Shown: in pieces, positions 1 through 12,500 of the stretch
Layout: every line of letters starts with the position of its first letter
Position numbering within the stretch: the first letter of the stretch is position 1
Assembly: GCF_000002075.1 (NCBI RefSeq)
Contig: NW_004797628.1
Span: 414,972 to 478,971, forward strand
Source: Aplysia californica
Lineage: Eukaryota; Mollusca; Gastropoda; Aplysiida; Aplysiidae
DNA: 64,000 nucleotides
Direction of reading: 5' to 3'
Translations under genes and position numbers: made by a program
Notes under the pieces: model-generated
Told to the model about the DNA's origin: nothing
The model's database searches: none
Seen by the model: only the letters and a program-made list of their open reading frames with translations

Positions 1-90
1 TTCTTCTTCTTCTTCTTCTTCTTCTTCTTCTTCTTCTTCTTCTTCTTCTTCTTCTTCTTCTTCTTCTTCTTCTTCTTCTTCTTCTTCTTC
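1..90. repeat. (TTC)n microsatellite
   Basis: An uninterrupted run of about 30 TTC units opens the window, so its true length is unknown. It is a polypyrimidine/polypurine tract about 345 bases upstream of the RASA1 start codon. Such tracts can adopt triplex structure; no function is implied. Confidence 0.97.
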
Positions 91-434
91 AGGAAAAAAA
101 AAGAGAACAAGGAAATCATGCCCTCGTCTAGGCTAAAGTATGCTAGCCTACAAATAATATTAGGCTAACCGAGACGATCAGTATTCTGTGCCGCGGGGGG
201 AAGCGTGAACTTTATCTGCTAAGGTCAAGTTGCCATAGGTATCCAGCCACCACTGGCCTATTAGTGAATGAAGTTCATTATAATAATTAATGTATGTTAA
301 TGAGATTATAATGATATTTTTAGGAAGTGAATGAACATTTTTATGTGCGTGGGTGGAATGACCCCGTTCTGTGTGGTCAATGGCATTTTTCAACCAATCA
401 CAAGCTTGCGCTCTATTCGCTGTAGAATGATAAA
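91..434 (+). promoter_or_regulatory. Probable RASA1 promoter / 5' UTR
   Basis: This is the sequence directly upstream of the RASA1 start codon. A CCAAT motif lies at 394-398, only about 40 bases before the ATG, and the local sequence is less T-rich than the introns. No TATA box is obvious and the transcription start cannot be placed. The assignment rests mainly on position. Confidence 0.4.
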
Positions 435-553
435 ATGGCTGCTGACGGGCCAAATGCAGACAGCGAAGATCTTGAATTTGACCCACGATCGGGTGATCTA
501 GAATGTACAGAAGAGCATATCGAAAGTGAACTGAAAGCACCAGACGAAGAACT
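435..553 (+). CDS. RASA1: RASA1 exon 1: start codon and acidic leader
   Basis: It encodes residues 1-39 and ends in phase 2 at a strong donor (CT|GTAAGT). The start context AAAATGG fits the Kozak rule (A at -3, G at +4). The peptide begins MAADGPNADSEDLEF and is rich in Asp and Glu. It resembles the acidic stretch just before SH2 in human RASA1, not the Gly/Ala-rich extreme N-terminus. An upstream ATG at 428 in another frame meets a stop quickly and is not used here. Confidence 0.85.
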
Positions 554-3500
554 GTAAGTTACTTTTAAAAGAGTGTGGTGTTATGTCAGCACTTTCTGAT
601 ATCACGCCTGATGCGTTGTAGTCGTAAGGCCCTTGGCCTGTTCTCTCTCTTGCCACTGATTTTGCTCTCTTCGGTTCTGTTTGTGGAAACTACGTTACTT
701 GGATTCGACACCCAACCCGCGAAGTTCACTTTAATTTAATAAATCTGCATGATCTCATTTTTCCCAGCCGCAGATAATCGGCAGACTGTTTGGTTCATCA
801 TGATTGTGTACAATGCCCATGCTAATATTTTGATTAAAAATACATGGCTGCTTGACTGTTTGTTTTTCCGATAAACAAGACTTTCGACGGCGAAGCCGAT
901 GACGATGTGTCGGAAAGTTTTCCCCCTCCGTCGCTCCAGGAACAGGTGGTTAATATTGTAGAATTATAAGTCTGAGGCAAAGTAAGATGATACGTTTGTA
1001 TTGATCTCGGATTTGGTTTGCTGCAGCCAGAGGCCAGCTGTAGACTGTAGATTAGTTCTAGATATCTAATATCTAGATCTAGATTTATATTCTAATCTAG
1101 ATCTAGAATCTGGATTATTGATCTAGATATATAGGCCTAGATCTAGATCTAGTCTAGATCTAGATCTAGCTAGCTGTTTAAATTATTTTGATTTGGGTGA
1201 TATTGTAGTTCCGTTCGTTAAAGTCCATCATCCATTTGTTTACATCCAGAGAAGAACTCCGGGAGTCTTGATGACCAAATAGGCAACACAAAGAACAGGG
1301 ATGCAACCTAACTGCAAAGGCCGTCGTTATTCGGACTCGAGTCCGAATATGAAAAAATGTTATTCGGACTCGGGTCCCGAAAAAAGGCAGTGTCTTCGTT
1401 CTATAGATCTAACGTTCAGTGCTTCCAATTTTCCGCCATTTTTTAGTTTCCCCCACACCTTATCTGCCGATCCAATGCCCGCCGCCTCATTGATACGCCC
1501 CCCCCCCCCCCCCACTTTTCCCACTTTCTTTGTTGTAGAAAAAGGTAAAATTGAAGATTAGCAGACCACCTGGCACCTGCATATTATGAGCTGTGTAAAA
1601 AAAATAAAAGACCGATTCGTTCAAATACACAAGCCTGTGTCATATCGATTGTTTACCAAGAAAAAGTTGTGTTGCTGTGTAGAGCTGAGCATACGGCAAC
1701 TTTTGATTCCATAGACCAGCACACAATTCATTACGTATTCATTACGTAGATCTACGTCGAGACTAGCTTATTATTGTAATAATGATCAGTTGCCGGGGGG
1801 GGGGGGGGGGGGGGGAGACTGACGCGTATGCGACGTTCAAAGCCCGGACCGATAGTGTCCCCCACCACCCTCCCCGACACGCACACAGCCACACGTGTGC
1901 AGGCCGCCCATCTGACCCCGACACACGCTAACGAGCCATCTTTAATTGCTTCTGATGACCTCTTGACAAATAAACATTTATTAGAAGCGCTATAACTTTT
2001 CAGGCCGGCCTCAAATTCATCATAAGATTAAAACTCGGCTCCTGCACAAAACGCCTTTTTGCCCGAAGTGATCCCGTTCTCTACCCAGCCTGAGGCGAGT
2101 CACGAGTGAGGCAGGACAGGAAGCCGGATTCACGAGTCACAGGAAGTCGGAAGTGATGTCATGCTGGACAAGAATCAGAGTCCGAATAACATTTTTTCAT
2201 ATTCGGACTCGAGTCCGAATAATCACTTCGAACTGCAAAACATCAAACTATGGTAAAAGGCTGTCGTTCTTCTCAATATCCATTTTATTCTCACCCGGTC
2301 TGAGAATGCAATGGATTTTTAGGTCTAGATTCTCTACCTGGGTGTTGAGAACGGATGATAGAAAATAATGTGAATTGTGAGAGAGTGACTGTTCGTCCCG
2401 ATAAGGCTAGGTTTAGATCTTTCCTACCAGAAGATCAGCAGGGGTGTGGCTGAAAGACAGAAGTAAGAAGGAGCCAAGGAGTTGCAGTAGAAAGGCTGCA
2501 GATAGAGTCAGGAGACCAGAGGAGGGGGCAAAGGAGGTGAGGGGGTGGGGGCAGAAAGTGGAAATGAAAGCAGACAACAGAACATTGTTAGAAAGCAGAA
2601 AAGGATGTGAAAGGAGACAATTTTAGAGAAGAAAATTTTCTGTCGCCCTCTGGTTTCGAACCCACGACCTATTGAATGAGAGATGAACACCTTAACCTCT
2701 AGACGACGAGAGCCCCCATAGGTAGTCTATGACATTATGTTGTTGCATCTTCACTGCTACATCTTTCTCTTTCATCTTGGATTCTTGAGAATGGAAACTG
2801 TTCTTAACGTTTACTCCTCCTTCCATTGACCATTGGCTCTGGTCAACTGCCATTTGTCGTCAGGTTCTTAAGTTGGTCTCTCTTGAGGTCAGCTTCCTGT
2901 CCACTCACATGTATTTTTTGTTGTGGTCAGCCTTTCTTCTTTCTTTCATTTTCTTGCTTTCTGCACAGATCCCAGTGTTGTATAAGAAGGGAAGATTCTT
3001 TGGACTTTGACTTTTCTCATCATTCCGACATCTCTGCTCTGTGTTGGGTGTTCAAATGTTTTAAGGAGTGAAAGTACTACACCTTACACGACAGGCTGTA
3101 TTAGATATATTGGAGTTGTGTATATTCCTGTTTTAGGGTACTAGTCCAGTCAATTTAGATAACACAGTGGAACTTGCTGTAACATTCGCCTACCCAAGAC
3201 AATCACCAGTACAATGTACAAATGACAACTTCTCATTCCCCCCTTGTATTTTAAAAAATTTTAAAAATGACACAGTCCAAAATGTCCACCTGTCTAAAAA
3301 TAAAATGTATACCTTCTTTCTGATCATGACAATCTTGTTCAATGTCTTTTTATAATGATTCTATCTCTACTTATTGTCTTTTTTACAGTTGGTATCATGG
3401 CAGGCTTGACAGACAATCTGCGGAGGAATGCCTTCGCAACAGTGGTAAAGTAGGAAGCTACCTAATAAGAGAAAGCTACAGCAAACCTGGCTCCTTTGTA

Positions 3501-6500
3501 CTGTCGTACTTAGGACCTTCAGGTCCACCAACGCATTTCAGGTAATTACAAGTGGGTGCTGTGCACAAACATTCCTGTTTTTTCAAGACTGCTGTCAACA
3601 AACCGAAGAATAATTGAAACTTTCTGTCTTTATGTGTTACTTTAAGCTGTTGAAACTATGTTTTTTGGTTTGATACTGAAATGATTTTTGAAACTAGATT
3701 TTTTTAGTTTTAGTTTTTGTAAGGTTTTATGGCACTCACAACTGCATAAGGTCATATGAGCATCAAGGGGTGGATGTCAGCTGAGAAATCCAGATGGAGG
3801 AATCAAGCTTACTCTGCTCACCTTTAGCCTCAACAGCACAAAGTCTGCTTCGACTATCAAAGCACCCGGGAAGTAGCAGTTCACAAGAAGTAGAGGAAAA
3901 ATGGCGAAAGTAACAGTATGAGCATGACATTGATAAATCAGCCCATTAAAAATTCTGCTGTGCTTAAGAAGTCAATATCCCTCCTTTGGGAATGGTCTGA
4001 AGACAAGCTGGATTTGTGAAGACTGATGTGCTCCAAGTAACAGCCTTTTTAGGAAAAAATTGAGAGATAACCAGTCTGCATCATTTTCTCTATTCTGATC
4101 TGCTGAATCAAAGATATAATGTTGTTTTTTCTTTCTCATTGTTTTAATACCATTAGATTTGTTTTCTTTATAGTATCAGGCATATGGAATAAGAACTGTT
4201 TGCAAGTGTTGGTTTTTATTATGCTGCTTCTCATTTGCATTTGTTCCAGAATACTGGCAATGTGTGGGGACTATTATATTGGAGGACGACAGTTTGAGTC
4301 ACTTTCTGATCTTATTGGCTACTACACAGCTTGTTCATGTTTGTTCAAGAATGAGCAGTTGAAGTATCCAGTTCCTCCTGCAGAGGTAAGCTTCCTTTCG
4401 CATTTGGTTTAAAGATGCAGTCTATCAAAGTTAGGTGAAAAGGCAAAAAAATTGTGTCTCAATAAAAGATAATTCTTTCAGGTAGTAAGTTATATAATTA
4501 TTTCTGCACAACATAAAAGGATTTTAACAAGTTTGCCTCTCTCAATTAAAGTAATTTTGACAGTAGGTAGTGTAAACAGGGCCTCGCAGGCACTTGCGGC
4601 CTTCCGAGCGTGTGGTTTCGGTGAAATCGGGGTAATTCAGATCGCTGTTTCTTTGCTCTTTCGCTGTAAAACACAAAATGCTGTACACTTTGTAAAAGTT
4701 CAGCTTACTTTGTTACAATGGTGTAAGTTGTTTATATGTCCGATTATTAGGAGCTGGAGAATCGGCGTGGAAAGCGAAGCTCCTTATGGTCGGAATGCGT
4801 GGTCGGCCTGTTAAAAAATTGACACGCGTGCATTCAAATGCTTCGCAGAAAGATTGATGATTAAATACCGTCTTTTTATGGCGGAGAACTGCAGAGCTCT
4901 GAAAGGGCTTTCCTGTGGTATATTTTTGGCCTTTGGCGTTTAAATAGAAAGCCTTTAAAAATATCATCAAAGTTTTCAAAGATCAATTTTTATGTGAAAT
5001 TTGTAAAATACTGGCTCAAAAAAGGTACCTAAAGAAAGGTCAGTTCATTTTCTATTAGAATAAAGTAATCGGCTTGGAATTATTTTTCATCAATCCTTTC
5101 CAAGAAACTTGTAAAGCATGTGACTCCCCAGGAGGGAGCACTCGGTACACTACAGTATAGAGCCGACTCGCTCGCCAATGCGGCACCAACCGGGTCGAAA
5201 TAAGGACAGATCATTGCGCATGTTGAGACCATAAAATATTGATTTGTAATGATCTCACAGTCTTGAAAAAAATTAGACTCCATATCTATGCTATAGTGAT
5301 TGTACTCTGTTAATGTGGAGATGTTTGGTGCACTTGGTACTCTTTTATTATCTGTCAAACATGGGGTTGCAGCCAGTTAGCGACTTAAGCAAATTTGATC
5401 ATATGTAAAACAACTGCCATTTTCTTAAAAATGCTTAAAAATGGACTGAGAGGTTTAAGAATGGTATCGGAATTCTTGGGAGATATAGGCGTTTCATATG
5501 ATACAAATAAATTTAGCATACAGCTACTTTGAAAATTTAGTTTGTGGTATCTATTGACTGCATGGTAAATATCACAAGTTTTAAAAATGTGCTGGAAATG
5601 AGGTTGAAACACTTCTATTATTTTGTATCTTGTTCCATACCAACATTTTCAGCATGATCTCCAGTGTACTTTTTGAAGAGTGCTCATGAAATAATGAAAT
5701 ATGAATTCATACGTTTTACAAGAGTGTGATTTTTTCAGCATCAGACAATAAAGTATTGAGTGTTGGTTCATACACTTTTGTTTTCAAAGCTTATTTAATA
5801 GAAACAGTGAAACTGTGTCAAGAAGTAAAGCTTCTCTTTTTTATATGCTATGCATGTCAATTTTCTTGCCCTCAGCATGTCGTAAAAGTCATGATATTCA
5901 GTATAGAATTTTCCTATTTCATTGTAGATTCCATAAATTATTATGTCTAATTAGACCATGTCATTGAACCAAAATTGTTTTAAATAGAAACAGTGCATTT
6001 TTAAAAATATGTTTTTGTCAATTTTTTTATGCTCCATGAAAGATACACAAGATGTTCTGTTATCATGAAAAGCAACTTTGAATTAAAAAGTAAACTCATC
6101 TTTAAGTGCAAAAATTTATGTGAAATGATGTGTTCCTGGAAGCCTGCTCACATTTTATCATATTATTTCAGCCTGTGGATGACCGTCGCAGAGTTCTTGC
6201 AATGTTTTCCTACAGAAAGATGCCTGAAACAGATGAACTGAAGTAAGTTGATGAGTATTTTGCATGTAACGTACCATTGAACCTTATTTTGTTGATATTT
6301 TTATTCATTTCTTAAATGTTTGAGTACGTAGTTTTTGCCCATTGTCTTTGAGTACAGTTCAGATTTTGTACTTAGCATCGATATGACAAAAAAGAGGTCC
6401 AGACAACAAATTTACAAAGCTGTTAAATTTTTGAATATTTTTTCAACAAGTAACTACTTGTGAGATGGCCTAAATTTTTGCACAGAGAGAATTAAGTCAC

Positions 6501-9500
6501 CCTAAAACAATGGCAATGTATTAGAGAATGTTAGTCCATCCTGACTTGAATTATGATTAGTGAGACATGAATGTCTGTCAAAGTGTCTTTGATTTATTCT
6601 AAGATTCTGAACATTCAGTGTCAGGGCTTTTACAAATGTGTTTATGACATTGACTTGTTTAGATTTGTTCTGGTTGTTTTTTGGCACCCTAAAGGAAAAT
6701 GGGGTTTGTCTTTTTCATTGCAGTTTTGACAAAGGTGACACCTTTATTGTTCACAATGAATTGGAAAATGAATGGTTATGGGTTTCAGCAGAGAGGACAA
6801 AAGAGAGTGGACTTGTGCCTGCTCAGTTTGTGGAAGACTTGGTAAGGAATTGATCACATGATCACTCACATCCAATTTTTCATTTAGTGGGTGAATATCC
6901 TCTAGTACTGTAGTTTTAAGACAAGGGCCAGAGTTAAGCTCTGAATTGGTTCTTATTCAAATTTTGTGTGTACAGGTTTGACAATGATGGAAGTTTGTGC
7001 CCACCCAAATTTCTCTTAATAAGATATAAATGGTGCTTTGAGGGATACTGCTGTAGCAAATGTATGGTACCGGTGTAGTGGACAGTCTCTTGCGATGTTT
7101 CTGTTCTACTTGGTCTTCCATGGGACGAGCTGAACGACTGGCTTAATAGTCTGCTTATGAACTACAATCCATTATAGGGGGTGGGGGGCTGGGGTGGGTA
7201 CTGGTCTTGATAAAGCTCATAAAATGACTTTAGGCACAAACTAGAGGGACATTCCTGCACAAGAAACCAGTTGATAGGGGGGCGTAAAACATATACCATT
7301 TTACTTTTTTTCGCGGAGGAAATCTTTGGTTTTCTCAACAAACGAAATCTTTAACTAAAACAAAAAACCGGAACCCAATTCTTGCCAGCTGTCCAGATTC
7401 AAGTAGTTGAAAATCACCAAGTCCCTTTTATGTTGAGTTCACAGCCTCTGGTGTAACATGTTCTATGAAACTGGGCTTGTTGCTCTTTGTTCAAACACTT
7501 CACTGTATTAATATGATATAAATTTTAGACAGATTTTTACTCTAGACCTACGCTTTCTCTTTATTTCTAATTCAGAAATGTGATGGTGACCCTGTGGAAG
7601 CTCTCTCATATTTTCATGGAAATATCACAAAAGAGGAGGCGGTTGAAAAGCTTATGAAAGGTAATGATTATCACTCCCACGTTTTTCTTTCCTTATTTTT
7701 ATATATTAGTTGTGATTTCAAAGAAATGAGTCTTTTGTTTTGTTAATTTTTAGCAGTTCCTGTCTATTTATTCTGGTGTTTTGAAAAGATGATTTTTTGT
7801 GTTTTAAAAATTACCCTGCTTGATTTTTTTTTAATTGTTAAAATGTTTCAGGACTAAGCAGATTTAATCTCATGTGCCATTAAAAAATTTCAATGAAGTA
7901 AATGGAGAGAAAACACAGTCATTTAGGCCTAACTACAGGTCAAAATAGAAAAAGAACAAGGATCTCTGCGACAATACATTTGGTACACGATTTGATGAAT
8001 TTGTTGACCAAATGAGAAATCGTGACGAATCATGTCAAGGAGAAGGGGCTCTCTGGCAGTCTCAGCAGACCGAGAAGAGTTCTTGATGATGCCCCAATGG
8101 GGTTATTCTTATTGTGATGTTTGTCATTGAATTATGAAGTATGTATTTCCTTGAACATTTTTGGGAAGCATTGAGGCACATATGCACATTTTCTTCTGTT
8201 CTTTTAATGCTCATGACTGCATCATGTAAGTGAGAATGGATAAATAGATTTGTCTTGATTTGTGTCTGCAGCTGGTGAGGGCAGCTACTTGATCAGACCC
8301 AGTGAAAACTCCCCTGGAGACTACTCTCTGTTTTTCTTGTGTGGGAAAGAGGTCAGGCGTTTCCGGATTGAAAAGAAAGGAAGATACTTGCACCTAGGTG
8401 GTCGTTACTTTGACAGGTATTTTGAAACCCAGTGTATTTTTTGCTTTAGTTTTGTCACAATTTCCTGTGAGGATTTTCTATTTCTTTTCTCTTTTTTTCT
8501 TTTTTGTTGTTGTTCTTACGAAGAGGAAGCTGAACTCAAAGCCTGTTTTCAGTTTCAGTACTTTTTATGCATAATTTTATTAATCTATTGGATATTCTGT
8601 AAAACCTTGAGAATAGAATCCATTTTTGTCAAGTTCCTTAATTAAGTTTTGGGATTTTGTAACCTATTCATAGGTTGTGACATGCTTATTTCATAATACA
8701 TTATAATAAATTCAAAGAACACAGTAAAACAAAGACCTTGAACGTTGAAATCTTGCACACAGGCCCATACAATGAATATCTGTAACATTAGTGAATAGGT
8801 TTTTTTGCTAAGCTACATAGGTTTCACATGAGAACATCATTTCCAAATCCATTATTCAACTGTATAAAATGTACTACATTTTGTGCATAGAAAATTTAAA
8901 AGTAAAGATAAAAAATGTATCAGTTGTCAAACCAAAAGCCTCTGTCATGAGAGAGGCAGTTATATCAACATTTATGTCTAAAAAGTTCATTGGTCATGGG
9001 TTAACTTTTTTCAAGATAGTGTTCTTTTTAAGGCATGTCATAACTATGGCATAGTAGACTTCATTTTATCGACGCGTTATTGGAATGGCACTCGACAATA
9101 TTTTTTGCTATGAATTTTTCTTTTTTTTTGTTCAACTTACTGAAATTTTATTTCGAACTTATGGGTTAAAAAGATAGACGCATGGTATTCTTACTTTGCA
9201 GTTTGGAAAGGCACTGACTGATATCTGTGGAGGAGAAAGGGGAATCATGCCATTTGCTGCAAATCTTGTTTTTGAAAAATGTAATTTAAAAAAAGAGTCC
9301 CAAAATGGATTAGATGTTGCCCTTTTGGATGTATAAATGGAACCATTACAAGACACATTTTGGTGAACAAAATTCTCAAGGGGTGAGGCTATGGAGGGTT
9401 TATCCCATGGTTGAAAATTATTTTTCAATTTGTCCTGTTTCAGCTTGGATGACATCATCAAAAGGTACACATCTGAGGAAATTGTAGATGGGTCAAAGCT

Positions 9501-12500
9501 TGTGTCTGCTGTGTACAGAACAAACAGGGTATGTTTCTCGGAAAGCTTCTATTATTAGAGTAAAATGATCGACGATCAACTAAATAAAGCCTGTCAAATG
9601 TATGTAATATTCTGAAGTTCAAGGTGATGTTTTGTATTATGTGAAACTTTTTATATTGCTGTATGTGAAAGGAAGACAAATCGTTTAAAATAATTTTAAT
9701 TATTAACCTAAAAAATTTTGCTAGCTTAAAAAATCAGTTTTAGTCTGAACAAATGGCACTGACATAATGTTTTGGTTAATACTTAAAGTTTTCTAATAAA
9801 AATACCCAGATCAGTTTTGTGTGGGATGGTTGCGAGAAAAATTAAGCCTGATGATGGGATAGTTTGTAAGTTGGTTTTATAAATTTTTTGCTCCTCAGTA
9901 TTTAAATGACATCGACAATCGCTTTGAGGCTGTGGATGGCATGGAGGAAATCTATTCATCAATCCACCAGAGCTCTGGCCCCAGTCTCCTCACTCGCAGC
10001 AATGACAGAATTGACATGACTGGCTTTCTCAACAAGCGAAGTTAGTCTATCAATGTGAATGTTTGTCTTCATAAGATAACCCATCTCAGTTGTCAACTCA
10101 AACGAAACAAACAAGCAATGAAGTTTTAAAAAATTTCTATGAAGTTACAGATCGATTACTGTTGTTGTAATTATTGGTTTGGTACATCAGTGAAATCTGT
10201 TTCAAGCATGAGTGCCGTTAACCGTAACGAAGTGTACCTGTCTGTTGTTCTCTGTATTTTTATACAGTTGCTTTGACTTAGTATTGTTTGCACTGTCTGT
10301 TGATATGAATTGGAGTTGCTGGTGTTTTGCTTAAAAAAAAAAGGTCCCTTGAAATAGTCTGAATTTACCACGTAACTGCTTTTGATTTAAAGTTTGAAGT
10401 GTATGGTATTAACTTCACTGCAACATTTTGTTTCAGGTGATCGTAAAAAACTGTGGAAGCCGTTTTATTTCGTCCTCAATGGAACAGAGAAATATCTGTA
10501 TTATTTTGAAAATGAAAAGGTGAGTAATTTATTTGTTTTATCTTTTTAGAAAGTGAAATAAATATGTTCTTTTTGGTCAGTGTTTAAGATTCACAACATC
10601 TGATCTCAGTGTGTACATGTTTATTAATGCCAATAAGAAAACTGTAAGATTCTTATTTACTACAAACCATAATCTTTTATACATTTTTCCATTTTTCCTA
10701 GAAATCCAAACCAAAGGGAATCATTGACCTTGGATACAGCGCACTCTACCCGGTCCACAGCAGTCTGTTTGGAAGGTATGCAGCTCGCTGTCATTTATTC
10801 AACCATTATGTGAACCACAATTTTCTCTCAATTGTATTTCAGAAAAACAGGTCAACACAATATTTTGTTTGTTTGCTGTATGTGTGTTTCCTTGTCTTTC
10901 TTTCTTTTAAAAAAAAAATTAGGGAGGGGAAGGTGTATGTGCATAGAGGTATTGAGTTAATGCAATGAACAATGAAATCTTGAAGGACTACTGATGAGGA
11001 AAAGGAACATTACAAATGTTGATGATATAGAAGACCTTAGATAAGAGTAAGAGAGCTTGATAAAAAGAGTTAATTGAATTAGTGTGGTAATGGTTTATAG
11101 AAACAATGTGAAATTATTTGTGTCTTCAAAAATCGACTGTCGGTTTCGGTAAAATCAAACCCTTACACACTAAAAAAGTGAGGAATATTTACTCATGGAT
11201 GTTCCAAGGGATTAGTGTTTGAGTTAAGGTTTGACTATTTATTATTCATGACACTGTCATGATGTGACTATTGCACGTCACTCATAAATGGGAACTGTAA
11301 TTTTTGTGAAGAATTTATTGAACTTTTAAGTTGGAAAGGAATATGGGAACAAAGGACAAATGTTATGTAGCAGTTTTCTCACCTGTAACTAAAATCTTTA
11401 TAATTGTGATATAATGTATTTCACTTCAGCAAATATTTATACCTTTCTGTACTCACTGTTTCCCATTTACATAATACTTTCAGAAGTTTTGATCTTTTGG
11501 TGTTGGGAACATGTACTATCTTCTCTGTTTACTGTATGAAGACTACTTCATTTTTAAATTGAATTTTACAGTGTAAGTTTTTAATCTTTCAGGCCCAACT
11601 GTTTCCAGATTGTTAGCAATTACGACAACAACAATGAACAAATTTGCTATGTCTGCGCTGACAGTTCTGATTTGGCTCAGGTTTGTGTTGTTTCATCTCC
11701 AATGTTTGATTTTCATTCACCTCGGAAAGATGTTCATAGTGTTATTGAATATCCTTAATAGTTAGTATTACACTGGCTCTACACATATATCTGGAATAAG
11801 GATGTATAAAACTTTTCAATTTTGGTGGCAAAGAAATATTATATATATCCAACCTTTGATACTGTAAGTGCTTGTCCATTTGCTCATTACCAGTTGTCTC
11901 GTTTACTGCAATGCACATCTGAAAGATGTACCAGTGCTTTGTTATTACATTTACAGAGTGTTAAAAAAATTTTTTGATCTAAGTAGCCAGGCTTGTGGTA
12001 AGGAAAGGCAAAGGTATTGAATCCAAAGAACTGTAAAAAATTGGTACTGGCTGTCCTTAGAAAAAAGATCATTAGAAAAGAGAACAGATTTCAAGATTGC
12101 TTGTTTTCCTTATAAATGTATTCATAACTTAGCACCACCTTATTTACAAGATCTTTTACAGTTGTGCCAGCCTGGTCGTGTCTCGTGTCTTGAGGTCTTT
12201 TTTTGGTTTAAATTTATTTAAAAACTCTTGTTTTGAGGAAAGATTTTGTTTTATTGCTGGTCCAACATTATGGAATACTTTATCGACTAACACCTGAAGC
12301 AGAAAGAACTTTCAGTCTTTAAAAAAAATTGTAAAACAGAATTCTTTATTACAATATTCTTATAGTGTACAGTCTTTTAAAAGACATTATAAAGCAGAAT
12401 TCTTCAAGACAACATTCTTATAGTGTATAGTCCTGTGATTAACGTCATCGTTTTTAAGAACTGGGACAACTTTTATGTAGTGGAATTTTTATATTCCTTG

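Larger units (their letters stand above)
946..3388 (+). other. RASA1 intron 1/2: repeat-filled, no coding signal
   Basis: It contains a CTAGAT simple repeat (1060-1170), a 45-bp perfect inverted-repeat element (1327-2222), a tRNA-derived SINE on the minus strand (2535-2717) and a short MITE fragment (3165-3305). I see no coding signal in the remaining sequence. Confidence 0.7.

Noticed and set aside
1-90. Regular short repeat that could be mistaken for a CRISPR array
   Set aside because: A trinucleotide microsatellite without spacers, in an animal genome.
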